A stretch of 64,000 nt of DNA from the NCBI GenBank assembly GCA_937923795.1, contig CALDWI010000007.1:1-64000 (forward strand), read 5' to 3'. The stretch comes from an uncultured Collinsella sp. GTDB lineage: Bacteria > Actinomycetota > Coriobacteriia > Coriobacteriales > Coriobacteriaceae. Both the position numbers and the translations under genes were made by a program. Below the pieces are notes generated by a model, which saw only the letters and a list, made by a program, of their open reading frames with translations, had not been told where the DNA came from and searched no databases. Shown in pieces: positions 41,159 to 49,661 of the stretch (position 1 is its first letter; each line of letters starts with the position of its first letter).

Positions 41159-42034
41159 ATGGATTGCCCGGTCACCGCTCGTCCCACCGTTATCGTTATC
41201 TCCGACTCGCTCGGCGATACCGCTTGTGAGGTGGTGCTTGCGGCGTCCGGGCAATTTGATGAAGGGGCTTTTCGCGTTTTACGCCTGCCCAAGGTGACCT
41301 CCGTGGAGCAGGTCAAGTCATTTGTGGGCCCGCGTGTCGATGCAGACCATCGCGATATTGCCGTGTTCCATACCATTGTCGATCCGGCTCTTCGCGCCCG
41401 CGTGCTCGATTACCTGGGTATGCTGCATATCCGCTCGGTCGACCTGATCGGCCCGACGCTCGCCGTGCTATCGTCGCTCATCGGTGTGCCGCCCAAAGGC
41501 GTCGCGGGCGTGATTCACAGGACCGATGACCGCTATTTCCATCGTATCGAGGCCATGGAATATTTCGTTGAGCACGATGACGGGCGCGGTTGCGACGATT
41601 TGTCGGGTGCCGATATCGTGCTGCTGGGCGTATCGCGCACGTCCAAGACGCCGCTGTCGATGTATCTGGCTTATCAGGGCTACAAGGTTGCCAATGTTCC
41701 GTTGGCCCATGGCATGGAGCCGCCGAAGTCGATTTACGAGGTCGACCCGATGCGCCTGTTCGGCCTGATTTCGACCGTCGATGTGATTTCCGAAATTCGC
41801 GATAGCCGCTTGGGCGATGACTACGCTCGTGCCGTTGCCGGCTCCTATGCCGAGCCCGAGAGCGTGCGCAGCGAGCTTGAGGAAGCTCGTGCCCTCATGA
41901 AGCGCCTAGGCTGCTTTGTGGTTCGTACCGACGGCAAGGCGATCGAGGAGGGCGCCTCCGAGATCATAAGTCACTTGGAGGAAATCCAAGAAGCCCGTGC
42001 CCGCCGCGCCGCCCGCCGAGCCCGGCAAAGTTAA
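41159..42034 (+). CDS. Pyruvate, phosphate dikinase regulatory protein (PDRP, DUF299)
   Basis: Bifunctional kinase/phosphorylase that turns PPDK off (ADP-dependent phosphorylation of a threonine) and on (phosphate-dependent removal). ISDSLGDTACEVVLAA opens the fold, the P-loop-like GVSRTSKTPLSMYLA is near residue 157, and NVPLAHGMEPP with VDPMRLFGLI follow. 291 residues with a basic Arg/Ala-rich C terminus. The target gene ppdK is directly downstream, and the expected target threonine (T476, two residues before the phospho-histidine) is present there. The choice of PPDK over PEP synthase as partner rests on this neighbourhood. Confidence 0.93.
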   Translation: MDCPVTARPTVIVISDSLGDTACEVVLAASGQFDEGAFRVLRLPKVTSVEQVKSFVGPRVDADHRDIAVFHTIVDPALRARVLDYLGMLHIRSVDLIGPTLAVLSSLIGVPPKGVAGVIHRTDDRYFHRIEAMEYFVEHDDGRGCDDLSGADIVLLGVSRTSKTPLSMYLAYQGYKVANVPLAHGMEPPKSIYEVDPMRLFGLISTVDVISEIRDSRLGDDYARAVAGSYAEPESVRSELEEARALMKRLGCFVVRTDGKAIEEGASEIISHLEEIQEARARRAARRARQS

Positions 42035-42047
42035 CTCATTTCGGTAG

Positions 42048-42211
42048 CTAAAAAATGCACCGTCTCAAAAAGACTACCTAAAAATAATGCACGATATTGG
42101 TAAAGCGATTTAGCAACAAACTTGCATTTGACCTGCAATTTTCTTGCAGTGGTATCTTCATAAGGTAACCACCTTTACCTACCGTTTACCGCCATATTCA
42201 CCTCGTTTACC
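42048..42211 (+). promoter_or_regulatory. Repeat-rich regulatory region upstream of ppdK
   Basis: This 299-base gap is AT-rich for the region. It contains imperfect direct repeats of CTAAAAAATGCAC at 42048 and 42078 (30 bases apart), and TTTACC copies at 42174, 42185 and 42206 (11 and 21 bases apart, one and two helix turns). Inverted copies (GGTAAA at 42099, GGTAA at 42164) lie further up. A promoter may be TTGACC (42128-42133) with TATCTT (42153-42158), spacer 19. The TTTACC sites lie downstream of that -10, as expected for a repressor or for a second promoter. Confidence 0.55.
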
Positions 42212-42333
42212 AAACCGCGCATCCTCTTCTCATGTCGGCATAAAGCCCGCCGTATAGTTCCCTCACGGCCCGTAACCGGCGGGTCGATTCGTTACCACGG
42301 TCGTGTGCGTAAGCGCATGGAAGGGGAAGTATC

Positions 42334-45083
42334 GTGAGCGATTGCAAGAGGGTTTATCGTTTTGGAACCGACGCCCAGGGCACCTGTGTCACTGAGGGCG
42401 ACAAGTCCATGAACTTCGTGCTTGGCGGCAAAGGCGCAAACCTTGCCGAGATGAGCCGTATCGGCCTGCCGGTTCCCGGTGGCTTTACTATTACCTGCCA
42501 GACCTGTGTCGAGTACTCCGGTGCCGGCAACGTCTGGCCCGAAGGCGCACTCGATGAGATCGTTGCCGCCGAGGCTGACCTCGAGGCCCGCTGCGGCAAA
42601 AAGCTCGGCGACGCCTCCGATCCGCTGCTCGTGTCGGTTCGCTCGGGCGCTCCGTTCTCCATGCCCGGTATGATGGACACGGTCCTCAACTTGGGCCTCA
42701 ACGACGATTCCGTTCAGGGTCTCATCGCCCAGACGCAAAATCCGCGTTTTGCCTGGGATAGCTACCGCCGCTTTATCCAGATGTTTTCCAACGTCGTCAT
42801 GGGCGTTGATGCCGACCTGTTCGAGAACGCCCTGACCCAGGCCCGCCTGGTCGCCGGCATTCGCGTCGATTCCGAGCTTTCGGCCGAGGACCTGCAGGAA
42901 CTCGTCGAGACCTTCAAGGGGATCTTCTCCGAGAACGTCGAGGCCGCCCTGTATCCCGAGCTCGAGGTTGCCGACAGCAAGCCCGTCTTCCCGCACGATC
43001 CTGAGCTTCAGCTGCGCCTTGCCATCCAGGCCGTCTTTGGCAGCTGGATGAACGAGCGCGCCTGCATCTACCGCAAACAGCACGGCATCTCCGACGAGCT
43101 CGGTACTGCCGTCAACGTCCAGGCCATGGCCTTTGGCAACAAGGGCGAGACCTCTGCGACGGGCGTCGCCTTTACGCGTAATCCGGCCGACGGCACCAAG
43201 GAGTTCTACGGTGACTTTTTGGTTAATGCCCAGGGCGAGGACGTCGTCGCCGGCATCCGCAACACCGAGCCCATTGGCGACCTCAAGGCCACCCCGGGCC
43301 TCGAGTCTGCAGGTGAAGAGCTCGAGCGCGTGTTCCTGACGCTCGAGGACCATTACCGCGATATGTGCGATATCGAGTTCACCATCGAGCAGGGCAAGCT
43401 CTGGATGCTCCAGACCCGCGTGGGCAAGCGCACCGCCACCGCCGCCCTGCGCATCGCTATCGAAATGGTCGAGGAAGGCCTGATCACTCGCGAAGAGGCC
43501 GTGAGCCGCATCGACCCCGCGCAACTCGACCAGCTCCTGCACCCGCAGTTTGACTCCTCCAAAAAGTACGAGGCGCTGGCCAGTGGTCTGAACGCCAGCC
43601 CCGGTGCCGCCGTGGGCGAGGTCGTGTTCTCGAGCGACGATGCCGTCGCGCGCGCCAACGAGGGCCGCAAGGTCATTCTGGTTCGCTGGGAGACCAACCC
43701 CGACGACCTGAAGGGCATGGTCGCCGCCGAGGGTATCCTGACCAGCCACGGTGGCAAGACGAGCCATGCCGCCGTTATCGCCCGCGGCATGGGTACGCCC
43801 TGCGTCTGCGGCGTTGAGCGCTTCCATATCGATGCCGCCGAGAAGGTCGTGCGCATCGAGGGCAGCGACCGCGTGCTGCACGAGGGCGATGTCATCTCCA
43901 TCGACGGCACCCAAGGTATCGTCGTCGACGGCGCCGTCGATCTGGTTTCGGCCGAGCTCACCGGCGACCTGGACACCATCCTGTCCTGGGCCGACGAGAT
44001 TCGTCTGGACGAGACCTGTGGCCATGCCAACCATGTGCGCGTCAACGCCGACAGCCCCGAGGATGCCGCGCTCGCGCTCGAGTTTGGCGCCGAGGCCATT
44101 GGCCTGTGCCGCACCGAGCACATGTTCCTGGGCGACCGCAAGAACATCATCCAGAGCTTTATCCTGTCTGACGATGAGGCCGTGAAGCAGCAGGCCCTGG
44201 CCGACCTGCTCAAGGTTCAGACCGAGGACTTCCTGGCGATGTTCAAGACCATGTCCGGTCGCGATGTGGTCGTCCGCCTGCTCGATCCGCCGCTTCATGA
44301 GTTCCTGGATAATCCTCGCGAGCTCGAGGTCGCCATCTCCAAGAAGGAAGCCGCTGACGCCAGCGAGGAAGAGCTTGCCGTCCTGCGCGCCCGCCTGCGC
44401 CGTATCGACGGCATGGTCGAGTCGAACCCCATGCTCGGGCTGCGCGGCGTGCGCCTGTCCGTCGTCTTTGGCGATCTGCCGCTCATGCAGGTCCGCGCTG
44501 TGGCCACGGCTGCTGCCCGCCTTATCAAGGAAGGCGTCGACCCGCGCCCCGAAATCATGGTTCCGCTCGTTTCCATCACGGCCGAGCATGTCCAGACCCG
44601 CGAGGTTATCGAGCGCGTAATCGCGAGGTTTCCAACGAAGAGGGCGTCGAGCTCAATATTCCCGTGGGCACGATGCTCGAGCTGCCGCGCGCCTGCATGG
44701 TCGCTGACGAGATCGCCCATCACGCAGACTTCTTCTGCTTTGGCACCAACGACCTCACCCAGACGACCTTCGGTTTCTCGCGTGACGACGCCGAGGCTAA
44801 GTTCATCCCGCTGTACATGCATAAGAAGATTCTGAAGGACAACCCCTTCGAGACCATCGATACGGCAGTACTCGAGCTGGTACGCATGGCCGTCGAGAAG
44901 GGCCGTGCCACCAACCCCGATATGCACTTTGGCGTGTGCGGTGAGCACGGCGGCGACCCCAAGTCCATCAAGGGCCTGTTTAACGTGGCCGACGTGGACT
45001 ACGTGTCCTGCTCGCCCTACCGCGTGCCCCTCGCGCGCTTGGCTGCCGCCCAGGCCAAGCTCGAGGCCAAGCGTCCCGCCTAA
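42334..45083 (+). pseudogene. ppdK: Pyruvate, phosphate dikinase, interrupted by a one-base frameshift
   Basis: Interconverts pyruvate, ATP and phosphate with PEP, AMP and pyrophosphate. The frame from 42334 runs through the nucleotide-binding domain (FVLGGKGANLAEMSRIGLPV), the phospho-histidine H478 in GGKTSHAAVIARG and into the PEP barrel. At about 44623-44625 the sense continues one base out of phase: GCGAGG reads as GC+GAG, so one base is missing. The rest (VSNEEGVELNIPVGTMLELP to the catalytic Cys in GVCGEHGGDP, codon 44937) is in the other frame, ending at 45083. The joined protein would be about 916 residues, normal. Unrepaired, the product ends at 44835 without the catalytic Cys. It could be a true mutation or a sequencing error. 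Confidence 0.9.
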
Positions 45084-45122
45084 CGTTTTGGGCGTAGACG
45101 CCTAGTGTAGCCCCCCTTCATG

Positions 45123-45152
45123 CCGCCCGTCTCATTTGTGAGACGGGCGGTT
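45123..45152 (+). terminator. Terminator after ppdK
   Basis: Perfect 12-bp stem (45123-45134 with 45139-45150), loop TTTG, followed by TTAT. The T-tract is weak but the stem strong. Confidence 0.75.
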
Positions 45153-45196
45153 ATCATGTGCGGGTTTTGTCTTTTTGTCTGCGTAAAAAATTGTTC

Positions 45197-45224
45197 TTGC
45201 AGCGCAAACCCACGCGTGTATACT
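45197..45224 (+). promoter_or_regulatory. Promoter of rplS
   Basis: TTGCAG (45197-45202), 16-base spacer, TATACT (45219-45224), followed by a leader of about 63 bases. Confidence 0.75.
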
Positions 45225-45293
45225 CGAATACGTTTGTTCAACTACGTGCCGGCCATGGTGGTACGGCACCTCTAGAAGAGTAAGGAATTGCAC

Positions 45294-45635
45294 ATGGATT
45301 ACATCCGCGCAATCGAGCGTCAGCAGATCCGCGAGGACATTCCTCAGGTTCGCGTCGCCGACAACGTCAAGGTTCACTACCGCATTAAGGAAGGCGACCG
45401 CGAGCGCATCCAGGTCTTCCAGGGCGACGTCATCCGCATGGCCGGCGCCGGTGCCCGCGAGACCTTCACCGTCCGCAAGATGTCCTTCGGTGTCGGTGTT
45501 GAGCGTACCTTCCCGCTTCACAGCCCCAAGATCGCCAAGCTCGAGGTCGTTCGTCATGGTCGCGTCCGTCGCGCCAAGCTGTACTACCTCCGCGACAAGG
45601 TGGGCAAGGCTGCTCGCATCCCCGAGAAGCGCTAA
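45294..45635 (+). CDS. rplS: 50S ribosomal protein L19
   Basis: Located at the 30S-50S interface. YIRAIERQQIREDIPQVRVAD, RIQVFQGDVIRMAGAGARETF and VERTFPLHSPKIAKLEV, RRAKLYYLRDKVGKAARI are diagnostic. ATG at 45294 has AAGGA 7 bases upstream; 113 residues. In other genomes it often follows trmD; here it is separate with its own promoter and terminator. Confidence 0.97.
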   Translation: MDYIRAIERQQIREDIPQVRVADNVKVHYRIKEGDRERIQVFQGDVIRMAGAGARETFTVRKMSFGVGVERTFPLHSPKIAKLEVVRHGRVRRAKLYYLRDKVGKAARIPEKR

Positions 45636-45669
45636 GAAGATCGCAGCGTCTGTCCACTCGTTTGGACAC

Positions 45670-45699
45670 AAGGGTCACCTTCGGGTGGCCCTTCTTTTT
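45670..45699 (+). terminator. Terminator after rplS
   Basis: 10-bp stem (45670-45679 with 45684-45693) closed by a TTCG tetraloop, followed by CTTTTT. Confidence 0.92.
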
Positions 45700-45728
45700 A
45701 TCTGATTTGCATGCAAGGAGGGCCTGGT

Positions 45729-46517
45729 ATGGCCAACATGACGAGCTCGGTTTCGGCATCGCAGGTTGCCGGTGAGTTGGCGAGCGCCACGTTTGAGGAG
45801 ATTCCCGCCCTCGTGGAGCATTATCGCGAGGACCCGCGCCAGCAGGTGATCAAGGCTTGCGAACGCGCCCTCAAACGCCATGCCAAAGAGCTTGCCGAGC
45901 GCGAGCGCGTCAATGACATGTACGAGCTTATGCATGAGCTTGGCGGCGATGGAGTGGTCGTTGGTGTCGACGAGGTGGGTCGCGGATCGGTGGCCGGTCC
46001 TTTGACGGTATGCGCTGTCTGCCTTCCTATGGAGCCGTGCGTCTGGGGCATCAACGATTCCAAAAAGCTCACGCCGGCGCGCCGCGAGTTGCTCTCAGTG
46101 AAGATTGCCGAGGTGGCGACGGCGATCGGTTTTTGCCATATCGCGCCTAAGGATATCGATGAGATGGGCATGGCCCGTGCTATCCGTACCGCCGTTGCGG
46201 GTGCCGTGGCCGATACGGGGCTCGAGCCCGATTGCGTGCTTATGGATGGCAACCCCTTGGGCGCCGTTCCTAACGAGCGCGATGTGGTGAAGGGCGATGC
46301 CAAGATCGCCTGCATCGCCGCGGCGTCCATCATGGCCAAGGTCACGCGTGACGAGATGATGGTCGAGTACGACGCCGAGTATCCCGAGTACCATCTGGCC
46401 GAGTCGAAGGGCTATGCGAGCCCCGAGCACATCGAGGCCATTCGCAAACATGGACTTTGTCCGCTGCACCGCGTGAGCTTTTGCGGAAACTTTCTGCAGA
46501 CTGAGCGCCTTTTCTAG
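45729..46517 (+). CDS. rnhB: Ribonuclease HII
   Basis: Removes RNA from RNA-DNA hybrids and misincorporated ribonucleotides. GVDEVGRGSVAGPLTVCAV holds the catalytic Asp81-Glu82, and further acidic sites lie in LMDGNPLG and AKIACIAAASIMAKVTRD. The 65-residue helical N-terminal extension is like that of Bacillus-type enzymes. ATG at 45729 is chosen, since AAGGAGG is 6 bases upstream; an ATG at 45711 precedes that site. 262 residues. Confidence 0.95.
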   Translation: MANMTSSVSASQVAGELASATFEEIPALVEHYREDPRQQVIKACERALKRHAKELAERERVNDMYELMHELGGDGVVVGVDEVGRGSVAGPLTVCAVCLPMEPCVWGINDSKKLTPARRELLSVKIAEVATAIGFCHIAPKDIDEMGMARAIRTAVAGAVADTGLEPDCVLMDGNPLGAVPNERDVVKGDAKIACIAAASIMAKVTRDEMMVEYDAEYPEYHLAESKGYASPEHIEAIRKHGLCPLHRVSFCGNFLQTERLF

Positions 46518-46566
46518 GCCAATTGTGGAGACATGGACCTCTGGGGTTTTATAAACCTGCTGGTAG

Positions 46567-46608
46567 CGGGCCGTATGCAACACCATTGTTGCGTACGGCC
46601 CGTTTTTT
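46567..46608 (+). terminator. Terminator after rnhB
   Basis: 16-base arms (46567-46582 with 46587-46602, one T-G wobble), loop CCAT, followed by six T. Confidence 0.93.
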
Positions 46609-46706
46609 GACGGCATTTGGTCAGCTTTTGGTTTGCTTCCGGTACTTACCCGCATGAAAGGTGCCCTCATCATCGGGGCAATGCAGTGTGCGGGAAAGGA
46701 GACCCC

Positions 46707-47192
46707 ATGAGTGCCGCAAGCAAAAAGAGCAAGACGCAGCAGCTCAAGGAGCGTTGGGAAAACGGCGAGCTCGACTCCGGGGCGATGACGCCCGAGTTTA
46801 TCAAGGGACTCAGTCCTCGCGAGCTGGGCATGCTGGGCGAGCTGATCACCATCGACTACTTTAACGAGCGCGGCTACACCTTGCTGGAGCAGGGCTATCG
46901 TTGCACCGAGGGCGAGGCCGATCTGGTGCTGCTCGATGAGCTCGACGATGTCGTGGTGATGGCCGAGGTCAAGACCAGACGCGTTTCGCTGGATTGCACC
47001 ACGCGGGTCTTTCCCGAGGAGGCCGTGGACGCCCAAAAGCAACGCCGCTACCGCCGCATCGCAAGTTGCTATCTCATGGAGCATTATCCGCTCAAGGCGA
47101 TTCGCTTCGATGCTGTGGGTGTCACCATCCGCGGCGGGCATATCGCCGAGATCGAGCATCAGTACAACGCGTTCGATTGGCAGGTGTCGTGA
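46707..47192 (+). CDS. YraN/UPF0102 family nuclease-like protein
   Basis: Member of the UPF0102 group, with a predicted PD-(D/E)xK nuclease fold and no settled role. Core: LGMLGELITIDYFNERGYTL, then CTEGEADLVLLDELDD and MAEVKTR, where Glu, Asp and Glu-x-Lys would be the active site. A basic N-terminal stretch (SKKSKTQQLKERW) adds about 40 residues beyond the usual 120. ATG at 46707 follows AAAGGAG. The stop overlaps the comM start by one base, so the two are coupled and probably act in DNA processing. Confidence 0.9.
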   Translation: MSAASKKSKTQQLKERWENGELDSGAMTPEFIKGLSPRELGMLGELITIDYFNERGYTLLEQGYRCTEGEADLVLLDELDDVVVMAEVKTRRVSLDCTTRVFPEEAVDAQKQRRYRRIASCYLMEHYPLKAIRFDAVGVTIRGGHIAEIEHQYNAFDWQVS

Positions 47193-48715
47193 TGGCGTTC
47201 GAGACGTTTGCCGTTCACGCGGCCTGCATCCGCGGCGTCGAGGCGATTCACGTCACGGTCGAGGTCTCACTTGCCGGTGGCGTTCCGGGCATCCAGATGC
47301 TCGGCATTCCGAGTATGGAGGTGATGGAGTCACGCGGTCGTATTCGCTGCGCGATGCGCTCCGCCGGGTTCGAGATCCCGCGCTCGGGCATTACCGTTAA
47401 CCTGGCACCCGGCGATATCCGCAAGACCGGTAGCGGCTTTGACCTGCCCATCGCCATCGCGGTTCTAGCGGCCGATGAGCAGATTCCCCGTGACAACCTC
47501 GATCGCTGCCTTATCGCAGGTGAGCTTGGTCTGGACGGTACGGTGCTTCCCGTCAAGGGCGAGGTGGCGTTTCAGCTATTGGCTCGCGACATGGGGCTGT
47601 CTTTTATCGCCGGCAGGTCCGACCAGCATGTGCCACTCGCGGGCGTAGATTGCGGCTTTATCGACCATCTGTCTCAGCTTGCTCACGGCATGGGCGATGC
47701 TGCACGGCACTACTTGGATTCCGAGGGTGTCGAGGCGACCTTTGAGCCCGAGCTCGACTATGCAGACGTGCTGGGGCAGGAAGTCGCTAAACGCGGCATG
47801 GCGCTTGCGGCGGCAGGAGAACTCGGCTTGCTCATGATCGGGTCTCCGGGATCGGGCAAGACGATGCTCGCACGCCGTATGACCGGCATCCTGCCCGAGC
47901 TTTCCGTTGAGGATCAGCAGGAGGCACTGTGCATCCATTCGGTTTTGGGTGAGAACATTGATGGCTTGTTGGCGGGGCACCGCCCCTTCCGCAGTCCCCA
48001 CCACAGTATTTCGACCGCAGGCCTTATCGGCGGCGGGCGCCCGGTGCACCCGGGTGAGATCAGCCTTGCTCATGGCGGCGTGCTCTTTTTGGACGAGCTT
48101 GCCGAGTTTCCCACTGGCGTGCTGCAGACGCTGCGTCAGCCCATCGAGCGCGGCTACGTGAGGATCGTACGCGTCGACGGGGCTTTTACCTTCCCGTCGC
48201 GCTTTCAGCTGCTGGCTGCGAGCAATCCCTGCCCCTGCGGCTTTTTGGGCGATCGCGAGGTGCCGTGTCGCTGCTCGGCGGCGATGGTCGAGCGCTATCG
48301 GTCTAAACTGCGCGGTCCTTTGGCCGACCGTATCGACATGATGATCGATGTGACCCGTCCCGACCCTCAAGTGATTATCGAGGGTGCGGAGGGCATGTCG
48401 TCGGCCGAGTTACGTGACTACGTTGTGCGCGGTCGCGCCTTTCGCGCTTGGCGCGAATCCCGCATGGACGATGCGGATGCCGAGGCCGAGGATGACGAGA
48501 CTCGGTCCATTGACGGCGTCGTTTCGACCTTTGAGCTCGATGATGCGGCGGAGAAGTGTGTGCTCGGCCTGTCGAAGCGCACGCATCTCACAGGGCGTGG
48601 CATCGTGCGCCTTGTTCGCATTGCGCGCACGATCGCAGATGTCGCCGAGAGCGAGCAGGTGACGCAGGACCACGTGCTCGAGGCGGCGATGTACCAGGGA
48701 AGGAGGGACCAATGA
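47192..48715 (+). CDS. comM: ComM/YifB family Mg-chelatase-like AAA+ ATPase
   Basis: AAA+ helicase that in naturally competent bacteria drives branch migration during integration of incoming DNA. The N-terminal LonC-like domain (VEVSLAGGVPGIQMLGIP, RIRCAMRSAGFEIP) is followed by Walker A GSPGSGKTMLARR, Walker B GVLFLDELAEF, RSPHHSISTAGLIGGG and a zinc-like cysteine group NPCPCGF...PCRC. A C-terminal Mg-chelatase helical domain includes LGLSKRTHLTGRG. 507 residues. ATG at 47192 within TGATG. dprA follows with overlap. Confidence 0.94.
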   Translation: MAFETFAVHAACIRGVEAIHVTVEVSLAGGVPGIQMLGIPSMEVMESRGRIRCAMRSAGFEIPRSGITVNLAPGDIRKTGSGFDLPIAIAVLAADEQIPRDNLDRCLIAGELGLDGTVLPVKGEVAFQLLARDMGLSFIAGRSDQHVPLAGVDCGFIDHLSQLAHGMGDAARHYLDSEGVEATFEPELDYADVLGQEVAKRGMALAAAGELGLLMIGSPGSGKTMLARRMTGILPELSVEDQQEALCIHSVLGENIDGLLAGHRPFRSPHHSISTAGLIGGGRPVHPGEISLAHGGVLFLDELAEFPTGVLQTLRQPIERGYVRIVRVDGAFTFPSRFQLLAASNPCPCGFLGDREVPCRCSAAMVERYRSKLRGPLADRIDMMIDVTRPDPQVIIEGAEGMSSAELRDYVVRGRAFRAWRESRMDDADAEAEDDETRSIDGVVSTFELDDAAEKCVLGLSKRTHLTGRGIVRLVRIARTIADVAESEQVTQDHVLEAAMYQGRRDQ

Positions 48716-49647
48716 TGGCTGAGGGGACCTTCGAGCTGCATCCAGGTGACGCGTTGTATCCCGAGACCGTTTTGGAGCTTTCTGATGTACCTCAGACGCT
48801 CTATGTGCGCGGCAACCCCGAGGCGCTTTCGACGCCCGCGCTCTCCATCATCGGTGCGCGAAAGGCCTCGCCGTATGGTCTTGCCGTGGCAGAGCTTGCG
48901 GCGAAGGTGGCGGTTGAGGCGGGCGTGACGGTTGTTTCGGGCGGTGCGGTCGGTTGTGACCAGGCCTCGGGTTGGGCTGCGGTCAACGCCGGCGGCAAAC
49001 ACGTCGTGGTGCTGGGGACGGGTGCCGACGTGGTCTACCCGCGTTCGAGCGCGGGGCTTATTACGCGCACGCTCGATACGGGCGGCGCGGTCGTGTCGAT
49101 CTCTCCGTGGGGCATGGGTCCGCGCAAGTTTGCCTTTCCGCGTCGCAATCGCGTGATCGCGGCCCTGTCGCAAGCCCTCTTTGTATCCGAGGCGGGTATG
49201 CCTTCCGGGACGTTTTCTACAGCCGAGGCTGCTATGGATTTGGGGCGCGAACTTCTCGCCGTGCCGGGGTCGATCCTATCGCCCGAGTCGCGTGGCACGA
49301 ATTATCTCATTGCGAACGGTGCCTGCTGCATTGTCGACGAGGAGTCCATCGAGATGGCTATCTCTCGCATATACGGCACCCTGCGCTACTCGCGCCCCGA
49401 TGCTCCCGGCATTGCCGACCTGAATCCAACACAGCAGACCGTGATGCATGCGCTCATCGCCTCTCCGCTCAAGGTCGACGACATCGCGGCGCTCGTCTCA
49501 CTCGATGCTGTCGGCGTACTCAAACTCTTGGGTTCGCTTGAACTCGAGGGCCTTATCGAGCGCATGATGGATGGAAGGTATGCGCCCTCCAAGTTTGCCC
49601 TTCACGCCCAGACGCCCTTCGGTCACAATGGAAAACGTGTCAATTAG
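48712..49647 (+). CDS. dprA: DNA-processing protein DprA/Smf
   Basis: Loads RecA on single-stranded DNA during transformation. The Rossmann core is visible: LSIIGARKASPYG, VVSGGAVGCDQASGWAAVNAGGK, VVLGTGADVVYP, and RNRVIAALSQALFVSEAG; AVPGSI closes it. A C-terminal winged helix follows (TVMHALIASPLKVDDIAALV). ATG at 48712 overlaps the comM stop (ATGATGA), with AGGAGG 5 bases upstream; ATG at 48715 is also possible. 311 residues, lacking the N-terminal SAM domain of longer DprA proteins. Confidence 0.93.
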   Translation: MMAEGTFELHPGDALYPETVLELSDVPQTLYVRGNPEALSTPALSIIGARKASPYGLAVAELAAKVAVEAGVTVVSGGAVGCDQASGWAAVNAGGKHVVVLGTGADVVYPRSSAGLITRTLDTGGAVVSISPWGMGPRKFAFPRRNRVIAALSQALFVSEAGMPSGTFSTAEAAMDLGRELLAVPGSILSPESRGTNYLIANGACCIVDEESIEMAISRIYGTLRYSRPDAPGIADLNPTQQTVMHALIASPLKVDDIAALVSLDAVGVLKLLGSLELEGLIERMMDGRYAPSKFALHAQTPFGHNGKRVN

Positions 49648-49661
49648 AAAGGTGTTTGCAG

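Noticed and set aside
38122..41376. A 1084-codon open frame antisense to glyQ and glyS
   Set aside because: It is a by-product of strong codon bias in a GC-rich genome; the plus strand encodes two well-conserved synthetase subunits and the antisense protein shows no recognisable motif.
42292..44589. A 765-codon open frame antisense to ppdK
   Set aside because: Shadow of the PPDK coding frame; no ribosome site and no family resemblance.
44600..44650. Programmed frameshifting in ppdK
   Set aside because: No slippery heptamer or following stem-loop is visible, and PPDK is not known to use frameshifting.
46994..47191. An upstream extension of the comM frame overlapping yraN
   Set aside because: The comM family begins at MAFETFAVHA (47192), and the overlapping segment encodes the conserved yraN end in another frame.
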